DNA of 64,000 bases. Origin: Actinosynnema pretiosum. GTDB lineage: Bacteria; Actinomycetota; Actinomycetes; Mycobacteriales; Pseudonocardiaceae. The translations under genes and the position numbers were made by a program. The notes beneath the pieces were generated by a model. That model saw only the letters and a program-made list of their open reading frames with translations. It made no database searches and was not told the origin of the DNA. This document shows, piece by piece, positions 17,470 through 26,928 of the stretch. The number at the start of each line of letters is the position of its first letter. The stretch's first letter is position 1. Where the stretch lies: positions 248,001-312,000 of the forward strand of contig NZ_JAMTCF010000007.1 in assembly GCF_024171695.1 (NCBI RefSeq), read 5' to 3'.

Positions 17470-19812
17470 ATGAGCGCCTTGTTCGACTTGCCCTCAAGTC
17501 CCCCCTCCTCCGGCTCCGCGTCGCTGCTCGACGGGCTCAACCCGGCGCAGCGCAGGGCGGTTGAGCACGCGGGTTCCCCCCTCCTCGTCGTCGCGGGCGC
17601 GGGGTCGGGGAAGACGCGCGTGCTCACCCGCCGCATCGCCCACCTGCTCGCCGAGCGCGGCGCGCACCCCGGCGAGATCATGGCCATCACCTTCACCAAC
17701 AAGGCCGCCGCCGAGATGAAGGAGCGCGTCGCCGACCTGGTCGGCCCGCGCGCCCGCTCGATGTGGGTGTCGACCTTCCACTCGATGTGCGTGCGCCTGG
17801 TGCGCCGGGAGCACAAGGCCCTCGGCATCTCGTCCAGCTTCTCGATCTACGACTCGGACGACACCCGCCGCCTCATCACCCTGGTCGCCCGCGACCTGGA
17901 CCTCGACCCCAAGCGCTACCCGGCGCGCACGCTGGCCATCCACATCTCGAACCTGAAGAACGAGCTGGTCGGCCCGGCGCACGCCGCCGAGGTGGCGGGC
18001 AACGACCTGGAGCGCCGCGTCGCCGAGGTGTACGGCGCCTACCAGCGCAGGCTGGTCGAGTCGAACTCGATGGACTTCGACGACCTGATCATGCGCACGG
18101 TCGAGCTGCTCCAGAACAACCCGGCCGTCGCCGAGCACTACCACCGCCGGTTCCGGCACGTGCTGGTCGACGAGTACCAGGACACCAACCACGCCCAGTA
18201 CACGCTGGTGCGCGAGCTGGTCGGCACCGGCTCGGACGGCGTGCCGCCCGCCGAGCTGTGCGTGGTCGGCGACGCCGACCAGTCCATCTACGCCTTCCGG
18301 GGCGCCACGATCCGCAACATCGTGGAGTTCGAGCGCGACTACCCGCAGGCCACCACGGTCCTGCTGGAGCAGAACTACCGCTCGACCCAGACCATCCTGA
18401 CCGCCGCGAACGCGGTCATCTCGCGCAACCCGGACCGGCGCGACAAGCGGCTGTGGAGCGACCTCGGCGACGGCGAGAAGATCGTCGGCTACGTCGCGGA
18501 CAACGAGCACGACGAGGCCGCGTTCGTGGCCCGCGAGATCGACCGGCTGGTCGACGGCGGCGACGCGAACAACGGCGAGATCGCCGTGTTCTACCGGACC
18601 AACAACCAGTCGCGCGTGTTCGAGGAGATCTTCATCCGCCTCGGCCTGCCCTACAAGGTCGTCGGCGGCGTCCGGTTCTACGAGCGGCGCGAGGTGCGCG
18701 ACGCCCTGGCCTACCTGCGGGTGCTGGCCAACCCGGACGACGCGGTGTCGCTGCGCCGGGTGCTGAACGTGCCCAAGCGCGGCATCGGCGACCGGGCCGA
18801 GGCGTGCGTGGCCACCTACGCCGAGCGGGAGCGGGTCGGCTTCGCCACCGCGCTGCGCGCCGCCGTCGCAGGCGAGGTGCCGCTGCTCAACCCGCGCTCC
18901 CAGCGGGCCATCGCCGGGTTCGTCGAGCTGCTGGACGAGCTGCGGGCCGGGGTCGAGCGCGGCGACGACGTGGCGTCCGTGCTGGAGGAGGTGCTGGACC
19001 GCACCGCCTACCGGGCCGAGCTGGAGGCCAGCGACGACCCGCAGGACCACACCCGCGTGGAGAACCTGAACGAGCTGGTGACCGTGGCCCGCGAGTTCGG
19101 CGAGCTGAGCGCCGTGGAGCCCGATGGCGAGCCGGTCGCGCCCGAGGAGGGGCAGCCGGTCGCCGGGTCGCTGGACGCCTTCCTGGAGCGGGTGTCGCTG
19201 GTCGCCGACGCCGACCAGTTGCCGGACGCGGAGAGCGACGGCGTGGTCACCCTGATGACGCTGCACACCGCGAAGGGCCTGGAGTACCCGGTCGTGTTCT
19301 GCACGGGCTGGGAGGACGGCGTCTTCCCGCACACCCGCGCGCTGGGCGACCCGGCCGAGCTGTCCGAGGAGCGCAGGCTCGCGTACGTGGGCATCACGCG
19401 CGCCCAGCAGCGGCTGTACCTGTCGCGGGCGCTGGTGCGCTCGGCCTGGGGCCAGCCCGCGGCCAACCCGGCGTCGCGGTTCCTGGACGAGATCCCGGCC
19501 GACCTGCTGGAGTGGAAGCGCGCCGAGCCGCGCCGGTCGGCGCCGTCCGCGCCGACCACGTGGAGCGGCAGCAGGGGCGGCGCGACGAGCACCTTCGGCG
19601 CCCGGTCCGGGACGGCCAAGGGGATGCAGAGCGGGCCCTCGCTCAAGCTGGAGGTCGGCGACCGGGTCACGCACGACAAGTACGGGCTGGGCAGCGTGGT
19701 GTCCGTGGACGGCGTGGGCGGACCGCGCGCGACGGCCACCATCGACTTCGGCGGCGCCTCGGGCAAGGTCCGGTTGATGCTGATCGGCAGCGTGCCGATG
19801 ACGAAGCTCTGA
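17470..19812 (+). CDS. pcrA: ATP-dependent DNA helicase PcrA/UvrD
   Basis: 780 aa, a 3'-5' superfamily 1A helicase for repair and plasmid/replication restart. Walker A AGAGSGKT is at 42-49, motif II is LVDEYQDTN, motif III GDADQSIYAFRGA, motif IV LEQNYRSTQTIL, motif V VTLMTLHTAKGLEYPVVF and motif VI RLAYVGITRAQQRLYL. The C-terminus keeps the RNA-polymerase-binding Tudor-like domain (LKLEVGDRVTHDKYGLGSV...). Start is the ATG at 17470; TACCGT nine nt upstream is a plausible -10. It is divergent from the chorismate mutase leader and is closed by a terminator at 19827-19864. Confidence 0.97.
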   Translation: MSALFDLPSSPPSSGSASLLDGLNPAQRRAVEHAGSPLLVVAGAGSGKTRVLTRRIAHLLAERGAHPGEIMAITFTNKAAAEMKERVADLVGPRARSMWVSTFHSMCVRLVRREHKALGISSSFSIYDSDDTRRLITLVARDLDLDPKRYPARTLAIHISNLKNELVGPAHAAEVAGNDLERRVAEVYGAYQRRLVESNSMDFDDLIMRTVELLQNNPAVAEHYHRRFRHVLVDEYQDTNHAQYTLVRELVGTGSDGVPPAELCVVGDADQSIYAFRGATIRNIVEFERDYPQATTVLLEQNYRSTQTILTAANAVISRNPDRRDKRLWSDLGDGEKIVGYVADNEHDEAAFVAREIDRLVDGGDANNGEIAVFYRTNNQSRVFEEIFIRLGLPYKVVGGVRFYERREVRDALAYLRVLANPDDAVSLRRVLNVPKRGIGDRAEACVATYAERERVGFATALRAAVAGEVPLLNPRSQRAIAGFVELLDELRAGVERGDDVASVLEEVLDRTAYRAELEASDDPQDHTRVENLNELVTVAREFGELSAVEPDGEPVAPEEGQPVAGSLDAFLERVSLVADADQLPDAESDGVVTLMTLHTAKGLEYPVVFCTGWEDGVFPHTRALGDPAELSEERRLAYVGITRAQQRLYLSRALVRSAWGQPAANPASRFLDEIPADLLEWKRAEPRRSAPSAPTTWSGSRGGATSTFGARSGTAKGMQSGPSLKLEVGDRVTHDKYGLGSVVSVDGVGGPRATATIDFGGASGKVRLMLIGSVPMTKL

Positions 19813-19826
19813 CCTGCGCTTCTCGT

Positions 19827-19864
19827 GGACCCGGTCGCCTCGGCGGCCGGGTCCCCGCTTTTTT
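19827..19864 (+). terminator. Intrinsic terminator of pcrA
   Basis: GGACCCGG (19827-19834) pairs with CCGGGTCC (19847-19854) and is followed by CCGC and a run of six T. It lies 15 nt after the pcrA stop. Confidence 0.9.
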
Positions 19865-19865
19865 C

Positions 19866-20688
19866 GGGTTTGTTCCGGGCGCGCGCGCAACCACGTTCGG
19901 GCACGGGCGTCTTCCTAGGTGTCACGAGCGGGATGACCGGGGCGGGACGACCGGGTGAGGCGGAAGAGCCGAACCAACTGGGCCGCAGCGGGGGCTGTGG
20001 TGCAGCGGTCGGTGGTCTCGCACTGCTGCGCAGCGCGGGTTCGGCGCCGGTCGACGGGGGCCCGCTGGTGGCTCCGGGGGTTCGCGGGGGAGCGGACCGC
20101 CGGGCGCGTCGGGGGATGTGCACGGGGGCAGTCGGGGAACGGCCGGGTCGCGCTTCGCGACCCGGCCGCCGTGCTTTCCGGGGTCGCCGCGCTCCACGGG
20201 CTCGGGCGTCACCGGGCCGGGCTTTACGAGGGTCTCGCGCTCGCCCGGACCACCGGGCTACCTGGTCCACCGCCCGCACGAGGCGTTCGGGCCGGTTCCG
20301 CCGCAGGTCGGGGGCCGCGCACCCGTTCCGCACCCGTCCTGCCACCTCGCGCGGCCCGGAATTGTCGGACCCCTCTGCTTAGCTGAGCGCACTGGTTCGG
20401 GCGGGGCGCGGGAGGGGCCGTGCGCCGTCAGGTCACCCGTTCGGCGGAGGAAGCCCGTTCGAGGCCCGTGAGGGCCGCGCAGCGGGGTGAGAACGCCGTT
20501 CCGGTCGCCGAGGGCCGGACGGGCGCTCGGGGGGCTCCTGGACGGTCTGAGGCGGTGGGCGCGTCGCGCGGGGGATCGGTGGGGGCACGATCGGCAGGGG
20601 CGAGATCGGCGGGGTCACCGAGGGCAACCGGGTGATGCCCCCGCGCGTCGATCTTGGTGAACGAGCACGCGAGCGAAGGAGTTCTTCA
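19866..20688. other. Gene-poor interval (about 820 bp)
   Basis: No reading frame here shows convincing actinobacterial codon bias or a recognised domain. A rightward frame from GTG near 19955 stays open but is Arg/Gly-rich and lacks a good ribosome site. The one clear structure is a hairpin at 20141-20167 (listed separately). It may hold a decayed gene. Confidence 0.5.
20141..20167. other. Isolated strong hairpin
   Basis: A perfect 12-bp stem, GGCCGGGTCGCG with CGCGACCCGGCC, around CTT. It is followed by GCCGTGCTTT on the plus strand, so it could be a terminator for a lost rightward gene. It sits more than 300 bp from any supported gene end. Confidence 0.5.
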
Positions 20689-21018
20689 GTGGAACAGCGC
20701 GCAGCCGAGCAGTCCCAGCGGGCCTCGGGCGGCTCCCGCTCCTCGGCGGAGCAGGCGGGCTCGGAGCACGGCCAGGTCCAGGACGCGCCCGCCCTGCCGC
20801 CGCTGGTGCCGGTGCAGCGCGACGCGCGCGAGGGCGTGCCGGGAGCGGGGCTCCGGGTGCTCAGGGGCGACGGCGCGGTTCTCCACCACAGCGGTCGCCC
20901 CGCGGCCTGGCCCGTGCTCGGGTGCTCCGCCCTGGTCGGGATGGTGCCCGCCAGGGCCGAGCGGGCCTCGCGGCCCGCCGGTCGACCTTCGGTCAGACCA
21001 CGATTCCGCGCGCGTTGA
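20689..21018 (+). CDS. Small hypothetical protein
   Basis: 109 aa from the GTG at 20689, chosen because AAGGAG lies 7 nt upstream, an unusually good ribosome site for this region. The N-terminus is polar and Gln/Ser/Glu-rich (MEQRAAEQSQRASGGSRSSA); the rest is Arg/Ala/Pro-rich with no known domain or membrane helix. Its end overlaps the 3' end of the convergent M23 peptidase by 26 bp. It may be a real species-specific protein or a fortuitous frame. Confidence 0.38.
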   Translation: MEQRAAEQSQRASGGSRSSAEQAGSEHGQVQDAPALPPLVPVQRDAREGVPGAGLRVLRGDGAVLHHSGRPAAWPVLGCSALVGMVPARAERASRPAGRPSVRPRFRAR

Positions 21019-21799
21019 GCCAGGTCTGCGGGTTCAGCTTGAGCCCGCCGTCCGACTCCCAGACCTCGAAGTGCAGGTGGGTGCCGGTGGAGACGCCGCG
21101 GTTGCCCATGCGCGCGATCTGCTCGCCCGCCTTGACCCGCTGGCCCTTGGACACGCTGTAGCTGTCGACGTGGCCGTAGACGGTGACCTCGCCGGTGTCG
21201 TGCAGCACGCGCACCCACAGGCCGAAGCCGCTCGCGGTGCCCGCCTCCAGGACGGTGCCGTCGGCGGCCGACAGGATCGGGGTGCCCGTGGGGCCCGCGA
21301 TGTCGATGCCGTAGTGCACGGTGCCCCAGCGACCGCCGTAACCGGAGGTGAAGACGCCCTGGGCGGGGGAGACGAACTTGGGGCGCAGGCGCTCGGCCTC
21401 GGCGGCCTCGCGCTGCTCGACGATCTGCTGGCTCTTCGCGAGCTTCTGCGCCTCGGAGGCGGCATCGATCGTCTTCGCGACCGGGATGATCTGCGGCGCG
21501 GCCGGGGCCTCGTCGCCGCCGACGCCGAACGCGGCGGCGCCGTCGGGCGCCGAGGCGGCCAGCGGGGTGATCTCGTCGGAGGCGGACTGCGTGGGGCCGC
21601 CGAGCGCCTGCACGGTCTGCGCGGCGCCTGCGGCGGCGAACGCGCCGACCGCGACGGCGGCGACCACGACGCGACCGCGCAGCGAGGACGGCGGCGGCGG
21701 CAACCGGTGCGTGCTCACCTCTCGGGTGGACGCACGGTCGACGGCTTCGTCGAGCACTGCGCTGTCAGTACTGCCGCCGGGGGAGCGGTGTCGAGACAA
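20993..21799 (-). CDS. M23-family (LytM-like) cell-wall metallopeptidase
   Basis: About 268 aa. A cytoplasmic N-terminus (LSRHRSPGGSTDS...) is followed by one membrane anchor or signal helix (RVVVAAVAVGAFAAAGAAQTV), then a coiled-coil segment (ASEAQKLAKSQQIVEQREAAEAE) and the LytM domain with metal motif HYGIDIAG, VYGHVDSYS and the catalytic THLHFEV. It should cleave peptide bridges in peptidoglycan at the outer face. The start is taken as TTG at 21799 with GGAAGG 7 nt upstream; a GTG at the later position VSTHRL is the alternative. The frame is open further upstream but without start signals. It is flanked by long gene-poor DNA on both sides. Confidence 0.87.
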   Translation of the reverse strand: MSRHRSPGGSTDSAVLDEAVDRASTREVSTHRLPPPPSSLRGRVVVAAVAVGAFAAAGAAQTVQALGGPTQSASDEITPLAASAPDGAAAFGVGGDEAPAAPQIIPVAKTIDAASEAQKLAKSQQIVEQREAAEAERLRPKFVSPAQGVFTSGYGGRWGTVHYGIDIAGPTGTPILSAADGTVLEAGTASGFGLWVRVLHDTGEVTVYGHVDSYSVSKGQRVKAGEQIARMGNRGVSTGTHLHFEVWESDGGLKLNPQTWLNARGIVV

Positions 21800-23051
21800 G
21801 ACCAGGCCTTCCGTCTTCGGGGAGTCGGGTCGAGGACTCCGGGCGGGGGATCCCGGTGAGCCGGTCGGGGAACCGACTCCTTGTCCTGGTCGTGACCAGA
21901 CTGTGACAACGGACCGGGGGACAGTAACGGGGCCGGAGCCTCGAGGGCAATCCCCCGTCCCCCTGTCCACCGAATTGCGGCCGAGCGGTGGACAGGAATA
22001 CGGATCTGTGACGGCCGGTGACTGGAGAGTGAGCAAACCTGGCGCTTGCAGGCACGATAGGGCGAGCCTTTATGTCCCCTTTTTGGGTGAATGGACCCAC
22101 CGACACGTGAATCGCCCTCATGTCAATGGTCAAAAGTTGGTGACCCGAATCACGTATCCCCCGCGCCGTGGGATGCAACAGGGCCCACTTCGGTCGCACT
22201 TCGTCCTTCGGAGTGATCTGCGCAACCCTTTGTGACCGCGCGAATGCGGAAAGTGGCGGCCGGTGTTGAGGGGGTCCTGTGACCTCGGACGATTCCGAAT
22301 CACATGGGCGCGCGGTCGACCCCTATGTCCGCTCCACGGGGTTCGGGAAGGCGCTCGGAGCCCTCGGCGACCCGCTGTGACCGATCTCGGAACCATCACG
22401 CGCGTTATGTCACCGCCCGATCGCGGGGCGTTCCGCGCGATTCCGGCGAGTGCTCGTGGGCCTGCCGCTCACCGGTCGACCGGGCGCCTCCCGGTCCGGG
22501 TGATTCGCGCGGAGCCTGCTGAACGCACGCGTGCGTCACACGCGGGCGTCACGCACGGGCGCGCGTCACACGCGCGAGCGCGAGCAAGCGGAACCGGGAC
22601 GTGGCTGCCCGGCGGGCTGTCGCCGCGCGCCCGGTGGGCCGCTGGCCGCCGCCGGGCGGGCTGTCGCCGAGTTCCCGACGTCTTCCGGCCGGGGCCTGGT
22701 CATGGCCGGCCGTGAGACGTCGTCGAGCCTCGGCTCCGCGCTGCCCGGTGTCCCGGTCAACGCCTCCCGGTCGGTCCGACGCCCCCGAAGCGCCCTCGCC
22801 GACCGGTCCTGCCCACCTCGGTCCTGCTGTTCCGATCCCCTTCGCCGACGGGCCTCGTCCCCGAACGCGGCACAACCGGCACAAATCGGGTTCCCGGAGG
22901 ATCGGACACCAAACGACCTGGTCGCGGACTTTTGTGGAATCGCACAGGTGGGTGAAGATCATCCGCCGCCGCGCTCGTCCCCCGATTCCCGGCGCGACCC
23001 CTGTTCCAGGCCGACTACCAGCGAGAACAACCGGCCCGCGCCCGCAAACCC
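21800..23051. other. Long 5' region of the M23 gene and gene-poor DNA
   Basis: About 1.25 kb with no supportable gene. The first 250 bp hold the probable M23 promoter (on the minus strand TTGCCC, then GTTACT 16 nt on, near 21920-21950) and an inverted repeat at 21963-21995. The remainder is of mixed composition with long open frames that look like by-products of GC bias. Confidence 0.45.
21963..21995. repeat. Inverted repeat upstream of M23 peptidase
   Basis: CTGTCCACCG (21963-21972) and CGGTGGACAG (21986-21995) are perfect 10-bp arms around 13 nt. It lies about 165 bp upstream of the M23 start, just upstream of the presumed promoter, so it could be an operator or a leader RNA stem. Confidence 0.6.
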
Positions 23052-23484
23052 GCATCGCCCGGCCGCTGCGCCCCACGCTGCCCGGCTACTGCTTCCCGCA
23101 CCGACCCGCGCCCGCCGACCCGCGCTGCTTGGCCGCTGCTTCCGCGTCGCCCGGCTGCTGCGCCCCGCATCGCCTGGCCGCTGCTCCCGTATCGCCTGGC
23201 CGCTGCGCCTCGCGCTGCCTGGCTACTGCTTCCCGCATCGACCCGCGCCCGCCAACCCGCGCTGCCTGACCGCTGCTTCCCACGCCGTCCGGCCGCTGCT
23301 TCCCGCATCGCCCGGATGCTGCTTTTCGCGCCGCCTGGCCACTGCTCCCAGTGTCGTCCGGCTGGTGCTTTCCAGAGCGTCCGGACGGTGCTTCCCAGGT
23401 CGTCCTGCTCTTGCTCTCCGACCTGCCCGGCTGCTGCTCTTCGCGCCGCCAGCCGCTGCTCCCGGCCTGCCCCGCTGCTGCTCC
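23052..23484. repeat. Degenerate 23-bp tandem repeat array
   Basis: About 19 imperfect units of 21-24 bp with an approximate consensus GCATCGCCCGGCCGCTGCTT plus CCC. There is a higher-order copy: a roughly 45-bp block beginning GGCTACTGCTTCCCGCA occurs at 23084 and again at 23221, exactly 137 bp (six units) apart. The period is not a multiple of three, so it is unlikely to encode a repeat protein. Confidence 0.8.
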
Positions 23485-23677
23485 ACTACCCGCGTCGAAC
23501 GCGGTCCTCCCCGTTGTCCCCTGCCCTCGTGCCCCGAGTCCCGCTCCCCGTGCGAGGCGACCCCTACGCCCCGCACCCGGCACAACCGGAGCCGTGCCCG
23601 GTTGATTCCCGCTTCCGCCGCCGATCTTCGCGCCGATTTCCGGGCTGATCTCCTGGCCGGTTCCTGAGGCGGCCCCC

Positions 23678-23815
23678 GCGCCGATCCCGTGCCGCTCGCC
23701 GTGCCGATCCCGCACCGCTCCCCAGGCCGATCCTGCGCCGATCCCGCACCGCTTGCCTCGCCGTTCCCGCACCGCTCCCCGCGCCGTTCCAGCGCCGATC
23801 CCCGCGCCGATCCCG
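23678..23815. repeat. Degenerate 11-12-bp tandem repeat
   Basis: A run of units close to GCGCCGATCCCC, some fused as GCGCCGATCCCGCACCGCTC. It ends about 50 bp before the start of the membrane protein at 23869. Confidence 0.65.
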
Positions 23816-23868
23816 CGACCCTCCGCGCGCCCCCCGTCACGCACCGCGCTTTTGCTAGCGTCGGGCCG

Positions 23869-25515
23869 GTGATCGGAACCGCTGAGCAGGCGCCCCCTGC
23901 CGCGATCAGGCTCCGCGCGGCGCTCGGCCTGGGTGGCGCGGGCGCCCTCCTGGTGGCCGTCGCCCCCTTCCTGGGCGTGACCGACGCGACCCCCGCGTGG
24001 AACGCCGCCCCGCTGCTCGCGGTGCTCGCGGTGCTCGTGGTGGTCCCCGCCGGGGTGCTGCTGGCCCGCCGCCGCCTCGGGGCAGCAGCCGCCGCGCTGG
24101 TGCCGCCCGCCGCGTTCGCGTTCGCGGGCCTGGTCTCCGACCTCCAGATCGCCACCGACCCCGGTCGGGCGTCGCGCCCCGAGCTGTACGTCACGACCAT
24201 CGCCGAGCCCGTCCCCGGCGCAGGCCTGTGGGTCCTGCTGGTCGGGCGCGCCCTGCTGGTCGTGGCGGGCCTGCTCGCGCTGCCCGCGCTGCGCGACGAG
24301 TTCCCCGAGCGCCCCCGGTTCGCCCTCTCCGGGCTCGCGGGCGCGCTCGCCGCCGCAGGCCTGTTCTCCGCCCCGTTCGCCTCGCGGGACATCTTCCTCA
24401 AGCCCAAGGCCGTCCTCGACACCCAGGGCTTCGAGCTGGCGGGCGGCCTGCTGCGCTGCGCCGCCGCCCTCCTGCTCTGCCTCCTCGCGGGGGCGCTCGG
24501 CGCGGAGACGCGCCGCGCCGTCCTGCTGGCGACCGCCCTCACCTTCGCCGCCGCCGCGACCCCGTGGGTGGTCGCCCCCCGCGCCACCGACGTGCTCCTG
24601 CCCACCCTCGGCCCGATCCAGGTGCTGATCGGCGCGGTCATCGCCCTCGGCGCGATCATCCCGACCAACCCGCCCCGCGACGACGTGGTCGCCCTGCCCG
24701 GCCCGCGCAGGCTGCACCTGGCCACCGCCGCGCTCGCCGTGCTCGCGGGCGTCGCGGCCCTCGCGGGCGCGCTCCTGCCGCAGCTGGCGCTGCCGCCCGC
24801 CCTGACCGCGCCCGACGGCTACTCCGCGCGCCTGCTGTGGCCCTCGGGCCTGCTCGTGCTCGCGCTGGGCGCCGCCGTCCGCTTCACGCCCCGCGCGCGC
24901 CCGGCGCTGGCCGCCGCGCTGGCGACCGTGCCGCTCGCGGGCTTCGGCGCCCTCGACTCCGCCCACGCCGCCACCCAGGTCACCTCGGGCAGCCAGCTCG
25001 CGGTCTCCCTCGGCCGGATCGAGCCGGGACCGGGCGCGTGGTTGACCGCCGTCGCCGTCGTCCTCGCGGCGGTCGCCGCCGTCCTCGTCCTCCTCGCGGG
25101 CGCGGCCGAGCGCGACGAGACCGAGGAGGAACCCCCGACCGGGCGGTCCTTGCCGCTGGTCGGGGCGCTGGTGACCACGGGCCTGCTGGCCGTCGGCGCG
25201 TTCGCGCTCCCGGTGATCAAAGCTCCCGAACTCACCCCCGTCCCGCTCCTTGACCTGCGGCTGGGCTCGTGGGGCCTGATGGCCGCGCTGGCCACCGTCC
25301 TGGTCGGGCTCGCCGTGGCCGGGAAGGCCCGCGCCGCGGCGGGCGCCGCGCTGCTCAGCGGCATCGCCCTGGTGCTGCTCACCCGCGTCCTGGAGTACCC
25401 GCTCACCTCCGCCCGCGCCGAGGAGGCCGCGCCCGGTCCCGGCCTGTGGCTGGCGGCGGTCGCCACGGCCACCGCCGTCGTCGCGGCGGTCGCGAGCGTC
25501 GCTCGCAACCGCTGA
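23869..25515 (+). CDS. Polytopic membrane protein, unknown function
   Basis: 548 aa with about 14 hydrophobic segments rich in Leu, Ala and Val, and short hydrophilic loops; no enzyme motif. Start is the GTG at 23869: TAGCGT lies 7 nt upstream at 23856-23861 and there is no ribosome site, which fits a leaderless transcript; the open frame extends upstream into repeats. It precedes sucC by about 240 bp in the same direction. It is probably the conserved hypothetical membrane protein seen next to sucCD in related actinobacteria, but that is from memory. Confidence 0.8.
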   Translation: MIGTAEQAPPAAIRLRAALGLGGAGALLVAVAPFLGVTDATPAWNAAPLLAVLAVLVVVPAGVLLARRRLGAAAAALVPPAAFAFAGLVSDLQIATDPGRASRPELYVTTIAEPVPGAGLWVLLVGRALLVVAGLLALPALRDEFPERPRFALSGLAGALAAAGLFSAPFASRDIFLKPKAVLDTQGFELAGGLLRCAAALLLCLLAGALGAETRRAVLLATALTFAAAATPWVVAPRATDVLLPTLGPIQVLIGAVIALGAIIPTNPPRDDVVALPGPRRLHLATAALAVLAGVAALAGALLPQLALPPALTAPDGYSARLLWPSGLLVLALGAAVRFTPRARPALAAALATVPLAGFGALDSAHAATQVTSGSQLAVSLGRIEPGPGAWLTAVAVVLAAVAAVLVLLAGAAERDETEEEPPTGRSLPLVGALVTTGLLAVGAFALPVIKAPELTPVPLLDLRLGSWGLMAALATVLVGLAVAGKARAAAGAALLSGIALVLLTRVLEYPLTSARAEEAAPGPGLWLAAVATATAVVAAVASVARNR

Positions 25516-25753
25516 ACCGGTCCGGTGATCTACTTCACCGCCGCTATGACCGACTTCACTTGCAGCGGATGCGGTCCGGTCCGCGCTGGTCGATAGTGTC
25601 TTCCGCAGCCGCGTCGAGCCGGTCCCCCCACGGCTATGCCGGCGTTCCAGGTGACGCCTGGGCGTGAGGGCACCAGGCTCACGCCTGGAGCGCCGGACAC
25701 ACCGGGACCGCACCGGGACGCGGTGTCCGACACCGACGTCGCAGGAGACCCGA

Positions 25754-26923
25754 GTGGACCTGTACGAGTACCAGGCGAAGGACCTCTTCGCCGCCCACGG
25801 AGTCCCGGTGCTGCCGGGCGAAGTGGCGAGCACCGCCGCCGAGGCCAAGGCCATCGCCGAGCAGCTCGGCACCACCGTCGTCGTCAAGGCCCAGGTCAAG
25901 ACGGGCGGCCGGGGCAAGGCGGGCGGCGTCAAGCTGGCCACGACCCCGGCCGAGACCGAGGAGAAGGCCACCGGCATCCTCGGCCTGGACATCAAGGGCC
26001 ACACCGTGCACCGCGTGCTGGTGACCCCCGCGTCCGACATCGCCGAGGAGTACTACTTCTCGTTCCTGCTGGACCGCGCGAACCGCACCTTCCTCGCCAT
26101 GGCCTCCGTCGAGGGCGGCATGGAGATCGAAGAGGTCGCGGTCAAGAACCCCGAGGCCCTCGCCAAGATCGCGATCGACGCGGTCAAGGGCGTGGACCGG
26201 GCGAAGGCCGACGAGATCGTCGCCGCCGCCAAGTTCCCGGCGGAGGTGGCCGACCAGGTCGCCGACACCATCGTCAAGCTGTGGGAGACCTTCGTCGCGG
26301 AGGACGCCACGCTGGTCGAGGTGAACCCGCTGGTCCGCGACCCCGAGGGCAAGATCGTCGCCCTCGACGGCAAGGTCACCCTGGACGACAACGCCTCCTT
26401 CCGCCACCCGGCGCACGCCGAGCTGGTCGACAAGCAGGCCGAGGACCCCCTGGAGGCCAAGGCCAAGGAGAAGGACCTCAACTACGTCAAGCTCGACGGC
26501 CAGGTCGGCATCATCGGCAACGGCGCCGGGCTGGTCATGTCGACGCTCGACGTCGTCGCCTACGCCGGTGAGAAGCACAAGGGCGTCAAGCCCGCGAACT
26601 TCCTCGACATCGGCGGCGGCGCGTCCGCCGAGGTCATGGCCAACGGCCTGGAGATCATCCTGGGCGACGCGGACGTGCGCAGCGTCTTCGTGAACGTCTT
26701 CGGCGGCATCACCTCGTGCGACGCCGTCGCCAACGGCATCGTCAAGGCCCTGGAGATCCTGGGCGACGAGGCCACCAAGCCGCTGGTCGTCCGCCTCGAC
26801 GGCAACAACGTCGAAGAGGGCCGCCGCATCCTGGCCGAGGCGAACCACCCGCTCGTGACCGTGGTGGACACTATGGACAACGCGGCCGACAAGGCCGCCG
26901 AGCTCGCGGCTGCGGGGGTCTGA
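25754..26923 (+). CDS. sucC: Succinyl-CoA synthetase, beta subunit
   Basis: 389 aa. Reversible TCA step succinyl-CoA + NDP + Pi to succinate + NTP. The N-terminal ATP-grasp domain ([37 protein letters not shown]) is followed by the CoA-ligase domain ([38 protein letters not shown]). Start is the GTG at 25754 with AGGAG upstream, not the earlier open-frame GTG/ATG codons, because family similarity begins exactly there. It is followed after 5 nt by sucD. Confidence 0.97.
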   Translation: MDLYEYQAKDLFAAHGVPVLPGEVASTAAEAKAIAEQLGTTVVVKAQVKTGGRGKAGGVKLATTPAETEEKATGILGLDIKGHTVHRVLVTPASDIAEEYYFSFLLDRANRTFLAMASVEGGMEIEEVAVKNPEALAKIAIDAVKGVDRAKADEIVAAAKFPAEVADQVADTIVKLWETFVAEDATLVEVNPLVRDPEGKIVALDGKVTLDDNASFRHPAHAELVDKQAEDPLEAKAKEKDLNYVKLDGQVGIIGNGAGLVMSTLDVVAYAGEKHKGVKPANFLDIGGGASAEVMANGLEIILGDADVRSVFVNVFGGITSCDAVANGIVKALEILGDEATKPLVVRLDGNNVEEGRRILAEANHPLVTVVDTMDNAADKAAELAAAGV

Positions 26924-26928
26924 CGACG

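Noticed and set aside
17494..19890. A 798-codon antisense frame over pcrA
   Set aside because: No domain; pcrA on the plus strand has all helicase motifs.
19934..20386. Rightward frames in the gap after pcrA
   Set aside because: Arg/Gly-rich, no ribosome site, no recognisable family; cut by the hairpin at 20141-20167.
21800..22100. c-di-AMP (ydaO) riboswitch ahead of the M23 peptidase
   Set aside because: Such riboswitches do precede wall-hydrolase genes in actinobacteria, but I could not find the conserved core segments on the minus strand; only an inverted repeat is visible.
23052..23484. Possible CRISPR array
   Set aside because: Units are contiguous and imperfect with no unique spacers, and no cas genes are present.
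22531..23667. A 378-codon rightward frame through the tandem repeats
   Set aside because: The 23-bp period is not a multiple of three and the frame shows no protein-like periodicity; the ribosome site is weak.
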